A DNA stretch of 64,000 nt from NCBI RefSeq assembly GCF_001705665.1, contig NZ_MDHA01000042.1, positions 85,223 to 149,222 on the forward strand. Reading direction: 5' to 3'. Position 1 is the stretch's first letter; each line of letters begins with the position of its first letter. This DNA is from Thioclava sp. SK-1. Lineage in GTDB: Bacteria > Pseudomonadota > Alphaproteobacteria > Rhodobacterales > Rhodobacteraceae. Shown here one piece after another: positions 51,625 to 60,474 of this stretch. The notes under the pieces are model-generated. The model did no database searches. It saw nothing but the letters and a program-made list of their open reading frames with translations, and was not told the DNA's origin. The position numbers were made by a program, and so were the translations under genes.

Positions 51625-53322
51625 TTATTTTACCAAGTAAGGGCGCCCGCGGCGCGAAGAATAGGGTTTCAGCTCTCCTGTGGTGGGGAAGTCCCCCATC
51701 AGCTGTGGCTGCATGCCTTGGTTTTTAAGGTTTTGCAGGAATTGCCCAAATCCTTCCAGCGGAACCATTTGCGGTGCTTCGGTCAGGCGCCGTGCCGAAC
51801 GCGGGCTGATTTCATCCACAATGGTCTGCAAAGGCTCCATCGGGTTTTCAACGAAATCGGCCAGAGACCAGATGCGGACACGGGCCTTCACATACATGGA
51901 TTGCAAGATATCCAGATGCGCCAGCTCCAGCTTTTGCAGCCGCGCTGCCTCTTTTCGGATCACCGAGAAATTATCAGAAGAATTGAACAGCGGGATCGCC
52001 CATGCGCCAGAGATCACCGAAATCTGTGCATTTGGATCGGTTGCGGTGAACCAGTTGATATCTTGCGTGTCGCGCGGGCTGGACATGAAACACTGCCGCT
52101 CCCCACGAGAGTTCCAGATAACGCTGGTCAGAAAGGCGCGGGCATCATAATCGCGCAGGGCGGCAGAATCGGTCAAGCAGCCGTTAAACACGGCCTCACC
52201 GCCTGAAAACGCCACGCGTTCGGGACCAAACAGATGCCCATGCACGCGTGCGCCGACATATTTTGAAAGCCATCCTTCAAAATTCTCGAACAGATCGGTG
52301 AAGCCCTGAAAAATGGAAAATGGCGAAGATGTTTTGCCATTCTCATGATCCCTGACCGGAAAGCGCGACTGCATATATAAGCCCGGCCGGCCCTTGTTGC
52401 GCCGGGCGACCGCTTTGGAAAACAACCGATCGATTTTTTGTGGATTGGGTTCTGCGATCGTAGGCGCCGTGTCGCGCGCGCGTAGAAAGGTTGCATACAG
52501 CCGGTCGGCCTTGGGCCAGATTTTTCGGGCGATGAAACAATCAGAACGGCGTAGAAGTTGCAAATGATCATCGTAAAACGTGTGTGGTTTGCCCTGAAAA
52601 TCAAATTTCGACAGCGTCAAAGACCGGCTTTCGATCTTGGTGGAATAGAGCCGCGCGAGCGTCTGAAAATAGCTTTCATCAGGGATCCAGACTTTGCGGA
52701 AATAGGAATCGTAAACTTTGCGTTCCGGCTCTTCTAAAATGGCGGTCAGGGTTTGTCGGGTCAGGCACCACCATTGGCTGCCCATATGCGGGATAAGCCC
52801 GGGTGGAATGCGCCGGCTAAACCCCACGGTGCGCTGCAAACGGACGTATTTGTCAAACAATTTGCGATGTTTGCGCCATGAAAAAGGAAAGCGCAGGGTG
52901 AAGCGTTCCATATCCAGCCCGCCCTGGGTCCAGCCGACCTCAGATGTGGTGACGCTTTCGATAAAATCGGTCCAAGGGTGCTGCGCCAAATAGGCCTGAA
53001 GCTCTTCGACCGGGCGTAGCGGGAGGCACGAGCCAGATGTCAGGCAGACGTGGTTTGCGTCCGGGTGCTTTTCCAACATCATTTCAGCCGCCGCCTGACT
53101 GGCCGCAACCAGGGACCATGTGCCCCATTCGCAGGTGAACCGGGCCGAAAAGGACACATTGTCCAAATCAGACAAGCTGGCCGTCAGATCGGCGTAATCA
53201 TCGGCATGGACGCGTTTATCGACATGGATCACCACCGGGGCGCCCGATGTCGCCCAATAGCGCGCCACCTGAGCCGCACGATGTAACGCCGTGTGGCACA
53301 TCATGATGAAGCCTATGCTCAT
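51625..53322 (-). CDS. GT14-like beta-1,6-N-acetylglucosaminyltransferase family protein
   Basis: A 565-residue protein from the ATG at 53322, which overlaps the stop of the glycosyltransferase gene upstream (ATGA). The N-terminal 270 residues resemble core-2/I-branching (GT14, xylosyltransferase-like) enzymes: FIMMCHTALHRAAQVARYW, VVIHVDKRV, ANHVCLTSGSCLPLRPVEEL, then SQWWCLTRQT and WIPDESYFQTLA. The C-terminal 290 residues (for example FQGFTDLFENFEGWLSKYVGARVHGHLFGPERVAFSGGEAVF) look like a second domain found with this family in Rhodobacterales. It is probably cytoplasmic and builds a branched surface glycan. The donor sugar is uncertain. Confidence 0.8.
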   Translation of the reverse strand: MSIGFIMMCHTALHRAAQVARYWATSGAPVVIHVDKRVHADDYADLTASLSDLDNVSFSARFTCEWGTWSLVAASQAAAEMMLEKHPDANHVCLTSGSCLPLRPVEELQAYLAQHPWTDFIESVTTSEVGWTQGGLDMERFTLRFPFSWRKHRKLFDKYVRLQRTVGFSRRIPPGLIPHMGSQWWCLTRQTLTAILEEPERKVYDSYFRKVWIPDESYFQTLARLYSTKIESRSLTLSKFDFQGKPHTFYDDHLQLLRRSDCFIARKIWPKADRLYATFLRARDTAPTIAEPNPQKIDRLFSKAVARRNKGRPGLYMQSRFPVRDHENGKTSSPFSIFQGFTDLFENFEGWLSKYVGARVHGHLFGPERVAFSGGEAVFNGCLTDSAALRDYDARAFLTSVIWNSRGERQCFMSSPRDTQDINWFTATDPNAQISVISGAWAIPLFNSSDNFSVIRKEAARLQKLELAHLDILQSMYVKARVRIWSLADFVENPMEPLQTIVDEISPRSARRLTEAPQMVPLEGFGQFLQNLKNQGMQPQLMGDFPTTGELKPYSSRRGRPYLVK

Positions 53323-54329
53323 GCCCAATTCCCCTTGGACATCAGGCCTAAAATCTCCAACTGACGCCAGTTGATGTATTTCTCAGACCATTTGCACCAC
53401 AGATCGCTTTGCTGCGACAGCGTGTCTGAATAGGCGCGGTATTCGCGAGAACCAGCGAAATGCTGTTTGCGTTTCAATTCCTCTGCGACCTTTGCGCTTA
53501 GCGGTGATAAAAATTTGGCATGCAGCAGGCAGCCCGATGCCCGCTCCCCGCCCCATTCATCATAGACCATGTTCAGCCCACGCGGCAGCGCCATATGGGT
53601 GGACGACACATAGGCATAGCTGCGATCCCAGCGGATTAGTGGCACCTTGTTTAAAGATGGTGCTTTTCCCGGTGCATCCGAAAAGAAATTCCGGGCACGC
53701 GGGCCACCCTGTATCCACAGATTTTGAAACTGCGGATTTTTAGAAATCACATAATTCCCGCTGTCAAACCAACAGGCAATATCAAAGGGGTTTTGCCCTT
53801 CGTGATATGGCTCTGCATCAATTGGGCCTTTGGGATACATATCCAGCAACATCGCCGGGAAGGCACGAATGCCATAGGTATCCATCCAATCTGTCAGCGC
53901 CTCAATCGGGCGGGTATCGCAAAACGGATAGACGAAGAATTCATCCGGGTCGACCGTCAGGCACCAATGCCCTGTGCCATACCGGCGCAGCAGATGGTTC
54001 ATCCAATCCATACCGAAACGCGCGCGTTTATAGCTTGCATCGGTTGCCCAAAGCGAGACATCGGGCTGCCGTTTCAGATAATCCACAGACCCATCATCAG
54101 AGCCATTATCGACGAAAATGAAATGGTGCACGCCCATTTCGCGGTAATAGCGCAGAAAGAACGGCAACCGGACGCGTTCATTGCGCAGGGTCACAAATGC
54201 CAAAATATCGGATTTCTTGATAACCTGAGTGCGGTCCATAATGCATCGCAGCTCGCTCCGTTTACGAAACGCGCGGATTAACAGTCGCTTACGGTGCAGT
54301 CGCATGCGATATGTTTGGCGAATGCTCAC
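53319..54329 (-). CDS. Family 2-type glycosyltransferase
   Basis: A 336-residue glycosyltransferase. Recognisable parts are DILAFVTLRNERVRLPFFLRYYREMGVHHFIFVDNGSDDGSVDYL and the metal-binding TVDPDEFFVYP. A GTG start at 54329 is supported by the paralogue at 54548, whose N-terminus aligns with it (basic RMRLHRKRLL versus RLRLKRRKLL). The C-terminal half (about 170-336) is conserved between the two paralogues, including PRARNFFSDAPG, PLIRWDRSYAYVSSTHMALP and a histidine in LHAKFL. It overlaps the next gene (GT14-like) by four bases. Confidence 0.85.
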   Translation of the reverse strand: MSIRQTYRMRLHRKRLLIRAFRKRSELRCIMDRTQVIKKSDILAFVTLRNERVRLPFFLRYYREMGVHHFIFVDNGSDDGSVDYLKRQPDVSLWATDASYKRARFGMDWMNHLLRRYGTGHWCLTVDPDEFFVYPFCDTRPIEALTDWMDTYGIRAFPAMLLDMYPKGPIDAEPYHEGQNPFDIACWFDSGNYVISKNPQFQNLWIQGGPRARNFFSDAPGKAPSLNKVPLIRWDRSYAYVSSTHMALPRGLNMVYDEWGGERASGCLLHAKFLSPLSAKVAEELKRKQHFAGSREYRAYSDTLSQQSDLWCKWSEKYINWRQLEILGLMSKGNWA

Positions 54330-54547
54330 TCCTGCCCTCTCTTGGCGGGGTCGGTCATCAGGGTCGAGGATGTTTCTCTCATCTCTTGGTTAAGACGATA
54401 TTGATACACACTGTCCACGACTGAATAACAATCTATCAGATTTTTTTGCCTGTCTTTGTTTTTTTGCCATGCGCGTGATCGGCACATTGGATTTTCTAAC
54501 CTGATCCTAACGGGTTGGGGCGCGCCATGTAAATGGCTTGGGCTGTT

Positions 54548-55576
54548 TCAGTGCCAATCGCCGCGCCGCATCAGCCCGGCTTCCAACAGTGAATTTGGCC
54601 CCTTATAGCGGCAGCTCCCCTCATATCGTAGGTCCGGATCCGCGGCGACACGATCATAATAGCTGTCATAAACGTCGCGATGTGTGAAATGCTCACCGCG
54701 GTGTTTCTCATGCCGCGCACGCTCAATCGCGCCATCCAGAAATTTGGAATGCAGCAAAACCCCGGTCGGCGTGGTGCGGCGGGCATCAAAGCCTGTGTTC
54801 AATACCGCTGGCAGCGCGATATGCATCGAACTGACATAGGCATAGCGCCAATGCCAGCGGATCAGCGGCGTCTTATGCAGATGCGGCGCCAGATCGGGCG
54901 TATCCGCAAAGAAGCTGCGCTTGCGCGGCCCCCCCCGGATAGAGATATTGTGAAACCTGCTTTGATATTCCCAACTATATCCCCAGCCATCGAAATTGGG
55001 CAGGCTATCTGCGGGACTTTGACCTGCTGCGGTGTGTGCGGTCGATAGGGGGCCGTCTGGATACATGTCCAGCATCATCGCGGGCATCATTGGGACGTTG
55101 CGCGCGTCTAACCATCGGGTCAACTGCGGTAAGGGCCGCGTGTCGCAATCCGGATAGACCAGCAATTCATCTGCATCGACGGTTACGCACCAATGGCCAG
55201 AGCCGTGGCGCATCAACATATGGTTCAGCCAATCCATGCCAAACCGCGCCTCGCGGTAGCTGGCCTGCGTAGTCCATAATGACACATCAGCCTGCCCGCG
55301 CAGAAAGGACAGCATGTCGGGGTCACTGTCATTGGCCACGATTAGGAAATGCGCCACCCCAAGCGCGCGGTAATGCGCCAGAAAGGATGGCAGGCGCGGC
55401 AGTTCGTTGCGCATTGTTGCAAACAACAAGATATCTTTGGCTGATAGCTCAGCACTGCGATCTGTGTCGACGTGCAAATCGCGTTTGCATCGCATCGCCC
55501 GCCACAGCAATTTCCGGCGTTTCAGGCGCAACCGATAGGCTGCGCCTGCATTTGACAGGGCTTGAGACCAGCGCAT
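54548..55576 (-). CDS. Family 2-type glycosyltransferase, paralogue
   Basis: A 342-residue glycosyltransferase closely related to the one at 53319. Shared motifs are DILLFATMRNELPRLPSFLAHYRALGVAHFLIVANDSDPD, GHWCVTVDADELLVYPDCDTRPL, then PRKRSFFADTPDLAPHLHKTPLIRWHWRYAYVSSMHIALP. They probably arose by tandem duplication. The 218-base gap between them includes T-rich stretches on the plus strand but no gene. It ends ten bases downstream of the galE stop. Confidence 0.85.
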   Translation of the reverse strand: MRWSQALSNAGAAYRLRLKRRKLLWRAMRCKRDLHVDTDRSAELSAKDILLFATMRNELPRLPSFLAHYRALGVAHFLIVANDSDPDMLSFLRGQADVSLWTTQASYREARFGMDWLNHMLMRHGSGHWCVTVDADELLVYPDCDTRPLPQLTRWLDARNVPMMPAMMLDMYPDGPLSTAHTAAGQSPADSLPNFDGWGYSWEYQSRFHNISIRGGPRKRSFFADTPDLAPHLHKTPLIRWHWRYAYVSSMHIALPAVLNTGFDARRTTPTGVLLHSKFLDGAIERARHEKHRGEHFTHRDVYDSYYDRVAADPDLRYEGSCRYKGPNSLLEAGLMRRGDWH

Positions 55577-55585
55577 CCGTGGCGA

Positions 55586-56572
55586 TCATGCCTTGTAATC
55601 AGGGGCCTGATGCCAGCGCCACGCGTCGGCAATCATCGTGCTCAACTCTGCACGTTTGGGTTGCCATCCAAGAAGCTCTTTGGCTTTGACAGACCCTGAC
55701 ACCAGCACAGCGGCATCACCAGCGCGGCGTTCGCCTTCGATAATCGGCACCTCGCGATTGGTGACGGAATTGGATTGCGAAATGACCTCACGCACGGAGA
55801 ACCCATTGCCTGTGCCCAAACAGAACACATCGGAGGGTTTGTCATCCAACAGCCAGTTTAACCCCAGAACATGCGCATCGACCAGATCCGAGACATGCAC
55901 ATAATCACGCACACAGGTGCCGTCTTCAGTATCATAATCCGATCCAAATACCGTCAGGGCAGCGCGTTTTCCCGCGATGGCATCCAGCATCAGCGGGATC
56001 AAATGCGTCTCTGGCACATGCTGTTCGCCAATTTCACCATCAGGATCGGCGCCCGCAACGTTGAAATAACGGAAGATAACCGATTTCAAACCGTGGCTTG
56101 CGCCAAAATCGCGTAACATGTCTTCAATCGCGCGTTTGGACCCGCCATAGGCGTTGATCGGGCGCTGCTGCGTCATTTCATCCAGCACAACGCCATCCTG
56201 ATCGCCATATGTCGCACATGTCGAGGAAAACACGAATTTATCGCAACCTGCATCATTTGCAGCTTCGATCAAATTCAGCGCTGCCATGACATTGGTGCGC
56301 CAGTATTTTGAGGGGTTTGTCATCGACTCCCCCACCAACGACAGGGCGGCGAAATGCATCACTGCGATGGGTTTATACTGGGCGAAAACCTCATCCAGGC
56401 GCGCACGGTCCAGCAGATCACCTTCGGCCAGTGGGCCGAATTTAACGGCCTCTCGCCAGCCGGTATTGAAATTGTCAAAGCAGACAGGGATAAACCCTGC
56501 CTGCTTCAATGCCTTACAGGCATGGGCACCAACATAGCCGGCGCCACCTGTCACCAAAACATGCTTTGTCAT
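55586..56572 (-). CDS. galE: UDP-glucose 4-epimerase
   Basis: A 328-residue short-chain dehydrogenase-type epimerase that interconverts UDP-glucose and UDP-galactose. The NAD-binding motif is VTGGAGYVGAHACKAL at residue 8. The catalytic pair is in SSTCATYGDQDGVV (Ser/Thr) and INAYGGSKRAIEDML (Tyr and Lys). TCVRDYVHVSDLVDAH and GTGNGFSVREVI follow. It lies three bases after galU in the same direction. Confidence 0.93.
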   Translation of the reverse strand: MTKHVLVTGGAGYVGAHACKALKQAGFIPVCFDNFNTGWREAVKFGPLAEGDLLDRARLDEVFAQYKPIAVMHFAALSLVGESMTNPSKYWRTNVMAALNLIEAANDAGCDKFVFSSTCATYGDQDGVVLDEMTQQRPINAYGGSKRAIEDMLRDFGASHGLKSVIFRYFNVAGADPDGEIGEQHVPETHLIPLMLDAIAGKRAALTVFGSDYDTEDGTCVRDYVHVSDLVDAHVLGLNWLLDDKPSDVFCLGTGNGFSVREVISQSNSVTNREVPIIEGERRAGDAAVLVSGSVKAKELLGWQPKRAELSTMIADAWRWHQAPDYKA

Positions 56573-56575
56573 GCG

Positions 56576-57481
56576 TTATTCGGCAGCACTTTGCATGCCG
56601 ATGGCATCGGCAAGATATTCTGCGAACTCGTCGCGCAGATCGTCACGCGCCAGACCAAAGGCGACAGTGGCCTGCAAGAAGCCTGCCTTGGTGCCGCAAT
56701 CATAGCGTTGCCCCTTAAAGCGGAAGCCATAGACCGGATTGCCAGCATCAATCTCCTGCGCGATGGAATCTGTCAGCTGGTATTCGCCGCCCGCGCCGGT
56801 GGTTTTCGACGCGATGGCATCATCAATATGCTTCAAGATTTCCGGTGTCAGAATATAACGGCCGATCACCGCCAGATTCGATGGTGCTTCCTCGGCCGGG
56901 GGCTTCTCAACCATACCTTTGACCTTGACGGTGTTTGGTGTGACCGGCTCGCAATCCAGAACGCCATATGCCGAGATCTTCGAAGACGGCACTTCCATCG
57001 CTGCAACATAGTTGCCCGGGTTTTCTTCATAGGCTTCGATCATCTGCGCCAAGCAGGGCTTATCCGCAGCGATTACGTCATCGGTCAAGATAACGGCAAA
57101 GGGTTCATCGCCAATCATCCGACGCGCACACCAAACGGCATGGCCCAAGCCAAGGGCTTTGCGCTGGCGCACATAGGCGATCGCGCCAGATGGCATGTTG
57201 GTTTTTTCCAGCTCTTCCAAGATGGCAGTCTTTTTCTTCGCTTTCAGCGAAGCTTCGAGTTCCGGCGCATCATCAAAGTAATCTTCCAGCGCCGCTTTCC
57301 CGCGAGATGTCACAAAAATAAATTCGGTAATACCGGCCGCACGCGCTTCATCAATCGCATATTGGATCAGCGGCCGATCAACGAGAGTCAAAATCTCTTT
57401 CGGAATAGATTTGGTTGCGGGCAAGAAGCGGGTTCCAAGACCAGCAACGGGGAAGACCGCTTTCGTGACCTTACGTGTCAT
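56576..57481 (-). CDS. galU: UTP-glucose-1-phosphate uridylyltransferase
   Basis: A 301-residue nucleotidyltransferase that makes UDP-glucose. The signature is AVFPVAGLGTRFLPATKSIPKEILTLVDRPLIQYAIDEA, then GHAVWCARRMIGDEPFAVILTDDVI and the C-terminal GQRYDCGTKAGFLQATVAF. With galE it supplies UDP-sugars for the surface glycan genes. It starts the galU-galE-glycosyltransferase group reading leftward. Confidence 0.95.
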   Translation of the reverse strand: MTRKVTKAVFPVAGLGTRFLPATKSIPKEILTLVDRPLIQYAIDEARAAGITEFIFVTSRGKAALEDYFDDAPELEASLKAKKKTAILEELEKTNMPSGAIAYVRQRKALGLGHAVWCARRMIGDEPFAVILTDDVIAADKPCLAQMIEAYEENPGNYVAAMEVPSSKISAYGVLDCEPVTPNTVKVKGMVEKPPAEEAPSNLAVIGRYILTPEILKHIDDAIASKTTGAGGEYQLTDSIAQEIDAGNPVYGFRFKGQRYDCGTKAGFLQATVAFGLARDDLRDEFAEYLADAIGMQSAAE

Positions 57482-57929
57482 TCAGGCACCTTTAAGTTTT
57501 GGAGCGCCATGCGCTCGATTTATTCATCAAGTGTAAGTCTGAAAGGCTGCAATACTCAAGCGCGAGTGCACAACCTTATTTGCATTAAACGCACGAAACG
57601 CTATTTTGTTCACCGCTCTGTGACAAATGGCGCGTTCCCGCTCAGAGTGATAAAATATCGGCAACAAATGCCGCCGATGATACGTCTGGCTTGGTTGAAA
57701 CAGCAAAGATCCAGAGAATCGCTGACTGGGTGCGTTTCAAGGTGGGCCATGAATCGTAGGGCGGTTTTTTTCGTTATAACAGGGGCTTGGCGAAAGGGTG
57801 CGCAATCGGAGGGAATCACCGTGATTTGGTGGGACTGACCGGCGGAAAATGAATTGCGTAAAAAGTAGGCAATCATGGAATCGGATGCAATATCGCGTTA
57901 CATCCGATTCTGTTTTTATTTTGCGCTGA
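57482..57929. other. Intergenic stretch between galU and kdsB with plus-strand terminator
   Basis: About 450 bases between two minus-strand genes. It contains the galU control region at the left. On the plus strand a TTTTTTT tract (57765-57771) is followed by a possible -10 box (TATAAC, 57775-57780), and a strong terminator lies at 57878-57916, though no plus-strand gene precedes it. A short RNA from this strand is possible. Confidence 0.4.
57878..57916 (+). terminator. Rho-independent terminator on the plus strand
   Basis: GAATCGGATG (57878-57887) pairs perfectly with CATCCGATTC (57901-57910), with a 13-base loop, followed by TGTTTTTATTTT. The T-run is only on the plus strand. Both neighbouring genes are on the minus strand, so the transcript ended here is not obvious. 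Confidence 0.8.
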
Positions 57930-58727
57930 TCAATCCAGCGCCATTTGCGCCATCATGGTTTCGATCCGTTCGACGTCAGACGGGTTGTTCAGCTCCCAGA
58001 ACTGGCGGCCGCGCGCCTCGACTTCGACGCATAGGACGGAATGCTGGTTTTCCAAAAAGCGCAACTGTTCCAACCCTTCCAATGTCTCCAGTGGACCTGT
58101 CGCCCAGTCTGGATATTGCGCCAGGGACGCTGCACGATAGGCATAGGCGCCCACATGATGGAACACAGGCGTTGGAGCCTCCGGCGCATAGCTGTCGGCT
58201 GTGAAGGGCACCACTTCTTTTGAAAAATACAGCGCTTGATTTTGGGCACCGAATACGGCGGTGGTGCCGCCAACGCGCCCGTTGCGACGATCTTCTTTCA
58301 ATGCGTCCAGCATCGCACCTTCACAGCGCAATACCGGGGTCGCCAGGTCCGCATCAGACCCTTTGATACCGTCTATCAAGGCCTCAATGAACCATGGCGG
58401 TGTCAGCGGCGCGTCACCTTGAAGATTGACGATATAGTCAAAGCCGCCCCCCAGAATTCGATGCGCCTGCGCACAACGTTCTGTTCCGTTCGCGCAGGCC
58501 TCAGAGGTCATTACAACCTCTGCACCGAAGGCTTCGCAGGCGGTGCGGATCCGGTCATCATCCGTGGCCACGACAACGCGCAGATCCCCTTTGACCTGCA
58601 TCGCTGCGTCCCAGCTGCGCTCGATCAATGTCTTTTTGACCCCGCTGGCCCCGGTCAGTTCGACCAGGGGCTTACCGGGATAGCGGGTGGACGCATAGCG
58701 CGCCGGTATAACGATCAAAATCGACAT
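57930..58727 (-). CDS. kdsB: CMP-KDO synthetase (3-deoxy-manno-octulosonate cytidylyltransferase)
   Basis: A 265-residue cytidylyltransferase that activates KDO. Signature parts are VIPARYASTRYPGKPLVEL, then VVATDDDRIRTACEAFGAEVVMTS and YIVNLQGDAPLTPPW. The gene is coupled to cysQ upstream (adjacent with no gap). KDO is needed for lipid A core and for the lipid linker of KpsMT-exported capsules. With kpsM next to it, this may be the capsule copy (like KpsU). Confidence 0.93.
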   Translation of the reverse strand: MSILIVIPARYASTRYPGKPLVELTGASGVKKTLIERSWDAAMQVKGDLRVVVATDDDRIRTACEAFGAEVVMTSEACANGTERCAQAHRILGGGFDYIVNLQGDAPLTPPWFIEALIDGIKGSDADLATPVLRCEGAMLDALKEDRRNGRVGGTTAVFGAQNQALYFSKEVVPFTADSYAPEAPTPVFHHVGAYAYRAASLAQYPDWATGPLETLEGLEQLRFLENQHSVLCVEVEARGRQFWELNNPSDVERIETMMAQMALD

Positions 58728-59522
58728 TTACTTGGCCAATAGAACGCCGGGGGCGTATGCGATGAAGAAGGGATTGCGGAAATCGGCTTTGCCATAGGTG
58801 AACGGTTTGTGATCGTCAAAGAAGACCAGCTCCCCACCCGCGCCACGCAATACTGCATCACCTGCTGCAGTGTCCCATTCCATGGTCGGGCCAAGGCGTG
58901 GGTAAATATCCGCCTCACCCGTCGCGACCAGACAGAATTTCAACGATGACCCGGCCGAGGTCATGTCTTTCACCCCATATTTCGCAATGTAATCATCGGT
59001 GGCCTGATCACGGTGGGATTTCGACGCCACGACCATCAAAGCGCGATTGTCCGGGGTGGAAACTGCTATCGGTGAGATGTCACCGACTGTATCTTTGTCG
59101 AATGGGCCTTTTTCTTCGACCGAGCGGCCATCGGCCAACGTATAGAACAAGCGCCCAATGGCAGGTGCGTAAACCACACCCGCCTTGGGCGTGCCTGCCT
59201 CAACATAGGCAATGTTTACGGTGAATTCGCCGCGACGGTTGATGAATTCCTTTGTGCCATCCAGCGGATCGACGATCAGGAAGGACGATGCCTCAAGGCT
59301 GTGGCTGTCCGATTGCTCTTCTGTCACTAGGGCGACATCGGGGAAATGCGCCTTGAGCCCAGCTGAAATAAGCGCATCTGCCGCCTCATCCGCGGCGGTC
59401 ACGGGACTATCGTCGGATTTCGATTTTACCTCAAAATCAGGACCGTCATAAATCTCCATGATCTTGTCGCCGGCTTCGAGAGCCAGTTTACGCATCACAG
59501 GCACGAGTTTTTCGAAATCCAT
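58728..59522 (-). CDS. cysQ: 3'(2'),5'-bisphosphate nucleotidase CysQ
   Basis: A 264-residue inositol-monophosphatase-family enzyme from the ATG at 59522, preceded by GGAGAG (the open frame to 59672 includes a non-family N-terminus). Motifs are FEVKSKSDDSPVTAADEAAD, VTEEQSD, FLIVDPLDGTKEFINRRGEFTVNIA and PTMEWDTAAGDAVLRGAGG. It removes 3'-phosphate from PAP made by sulfotransferases and PAPS reductase. Its position in a glycan locus with a sulfotransferase fits recycling of PAP from glycan sulfation. It is divergent from kpsM. Confidence 0.93.
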   Translation of the reverse strand: MDFEKLVPVMRKLALEAGDKIMEIYDGPDFEVKSKSDDSPVTAADEAADALISAGLKAHFPDVALVTEEQSDSHSLEASSFLIVDPLDGTKEFINRRGEFTVNIAYVEAGTPKAGVVYAPAIGRLFYTLADGRSVEEKGPFDKDTVGDISPIAVSTPDNRALMVVASKSHRDQATDDYIAKYGVKDMTSAGSSLKFCLVATGEADIYPRLGPTMEWDTAAGDAVLRGAGGELVFFDDHKPFTYGKADFRNPFFIAYAPGVLLAK

Positions 59523-59649
59523 CATCTCTCCATTTTCGGCCCGAATTTGGCCCGATTGCTGTGCGATTATTGTTTCTTTATGATAGGCCATCAAGAGAAC
59601 AGCAAGGTTTCGAGGGTAGTCTTTCGGACAGGGCCGGATTGGCAGGATA

Positions 59650-60471
59650 ATGTTTAGAGCGGAACGCAGCAATTCTACACTCGGTTCGGGGTTCAGCCTA
59701 CTAGAGCTGATCTACCATTCAACCGTCCGAAATATCCGCCGAACCCATGGCAATGCGGTGATCGGTCTGTTGCTAAATATCGTTCAGACCCTGATGTTGG
59801 TTCTGACATTTTACGTCATGTTTTCGGTCTTGGGGCTGCGTGGAAACACCGTGCGCGGTGATTTCTTGCTGTATATCATGACGGGCGTGTTCTTGTTCCT
59901 GACACATAACAAAGCCATGAGTGCGGTATTCGGGGCCGAAGGCCCGTCCTCGCCAATGATGAAACACGCCCCCATGACGACGGCGGTCTCTATTGCCTCT
60001 GCCGCGCTGGGCGCGTTGTATATTCAGGTTTTGTCGATGGTTGTGGTTCTGTATATCTACCACGCTGCCTTCGTGCCTATTGTCATCTATAATTGGGTCG
60101 GCGCGATGGGCATGGTGTTGCTTAGCTGGTTCACCGGGGTCGCGATTGGCCTTGTTTTCCTGGCGGCCAAGCCTTGGGCGCCCGATGTCGTGGGGGTGCT
60201 GCAGCAGATCTACTCCCGCTCTAACATGATCTCATCGGGCAAAATGTTTTTGGCGAATAACCTGCCTCATAAAATGCTGATGATGTTCAGCTGGAACCCG
60301 TTATTTCACACGATTGATCAGGCGCGCGGTTTCGCTTTTATCAATTACAACCCGCATTATTCTTCATGGCAATATCCGCTATATGTTGGCTTGGCGCTGT
60401 TGGCCATTGGCCTGATGGGCGAATTTTATACCCGCCAATATGCCTCTGCCAGCTGGAGCGCCAAGCGTTAA
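59650..60471 (+). CDS. kpsM: Polysaccharide ABC exporter permease (KpsM-like)
   Basis: A 273-residue ABC-2 permease with about six helices: VIGLLLNIVQTLMLVLTFYVMFSVLGL, YIMTGVFLFLTHNKAM, IQVLSMVVVLYIYHAAFVPIVIYNWVGAMGMVLLSWFTGVAIGLVF, and the C-terminal YPLYVGLALLAIGLMGEFYTRQ. The sequence PLFHTIDQARGFAFINYNPHY is typical of capsule exporters. AGGATA lies before the ATG. Its probable ATPase KpsT and adaptor KpsE are at 4066-6574. The gene is single here, next to convergent lacI-like and divergent cysQ genes. Confidence 0.85.
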   Translation: MFRAERSNSTLGSGFSLLELIYHSTVRNIRRTHGNAVIGLLLNIVQTLMLVLTFYVMFSVLGLRGNTVRGDFLLYIMTGVFLFLTHNKAMSAVFGAEGPSSPMMKHAPMTTAVSIASAALGALYIQVLSMVVVLYIYHAAFVPIVIYNWVGAMGMVLLSWFTGVAIGLVFLAAKPWAPDVVGVLQQIYSRSNMISSGKMFLANNLPHKMLMMFSWNPLFHTIDQARGFAFINYNPHYSSWQYPLYVGLALLAIGLMGEFYTRQYASASWSAKR

Positions 60472-60474
60472 TCC

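Noticed and set aside
56354..57838. Long plus-strand open frame (494 codons) opposite galE and galU
   Set aside because: It is antisense to two clearly recognisable enzymes, has no family pattern, and arises from codon bias of the real genes.
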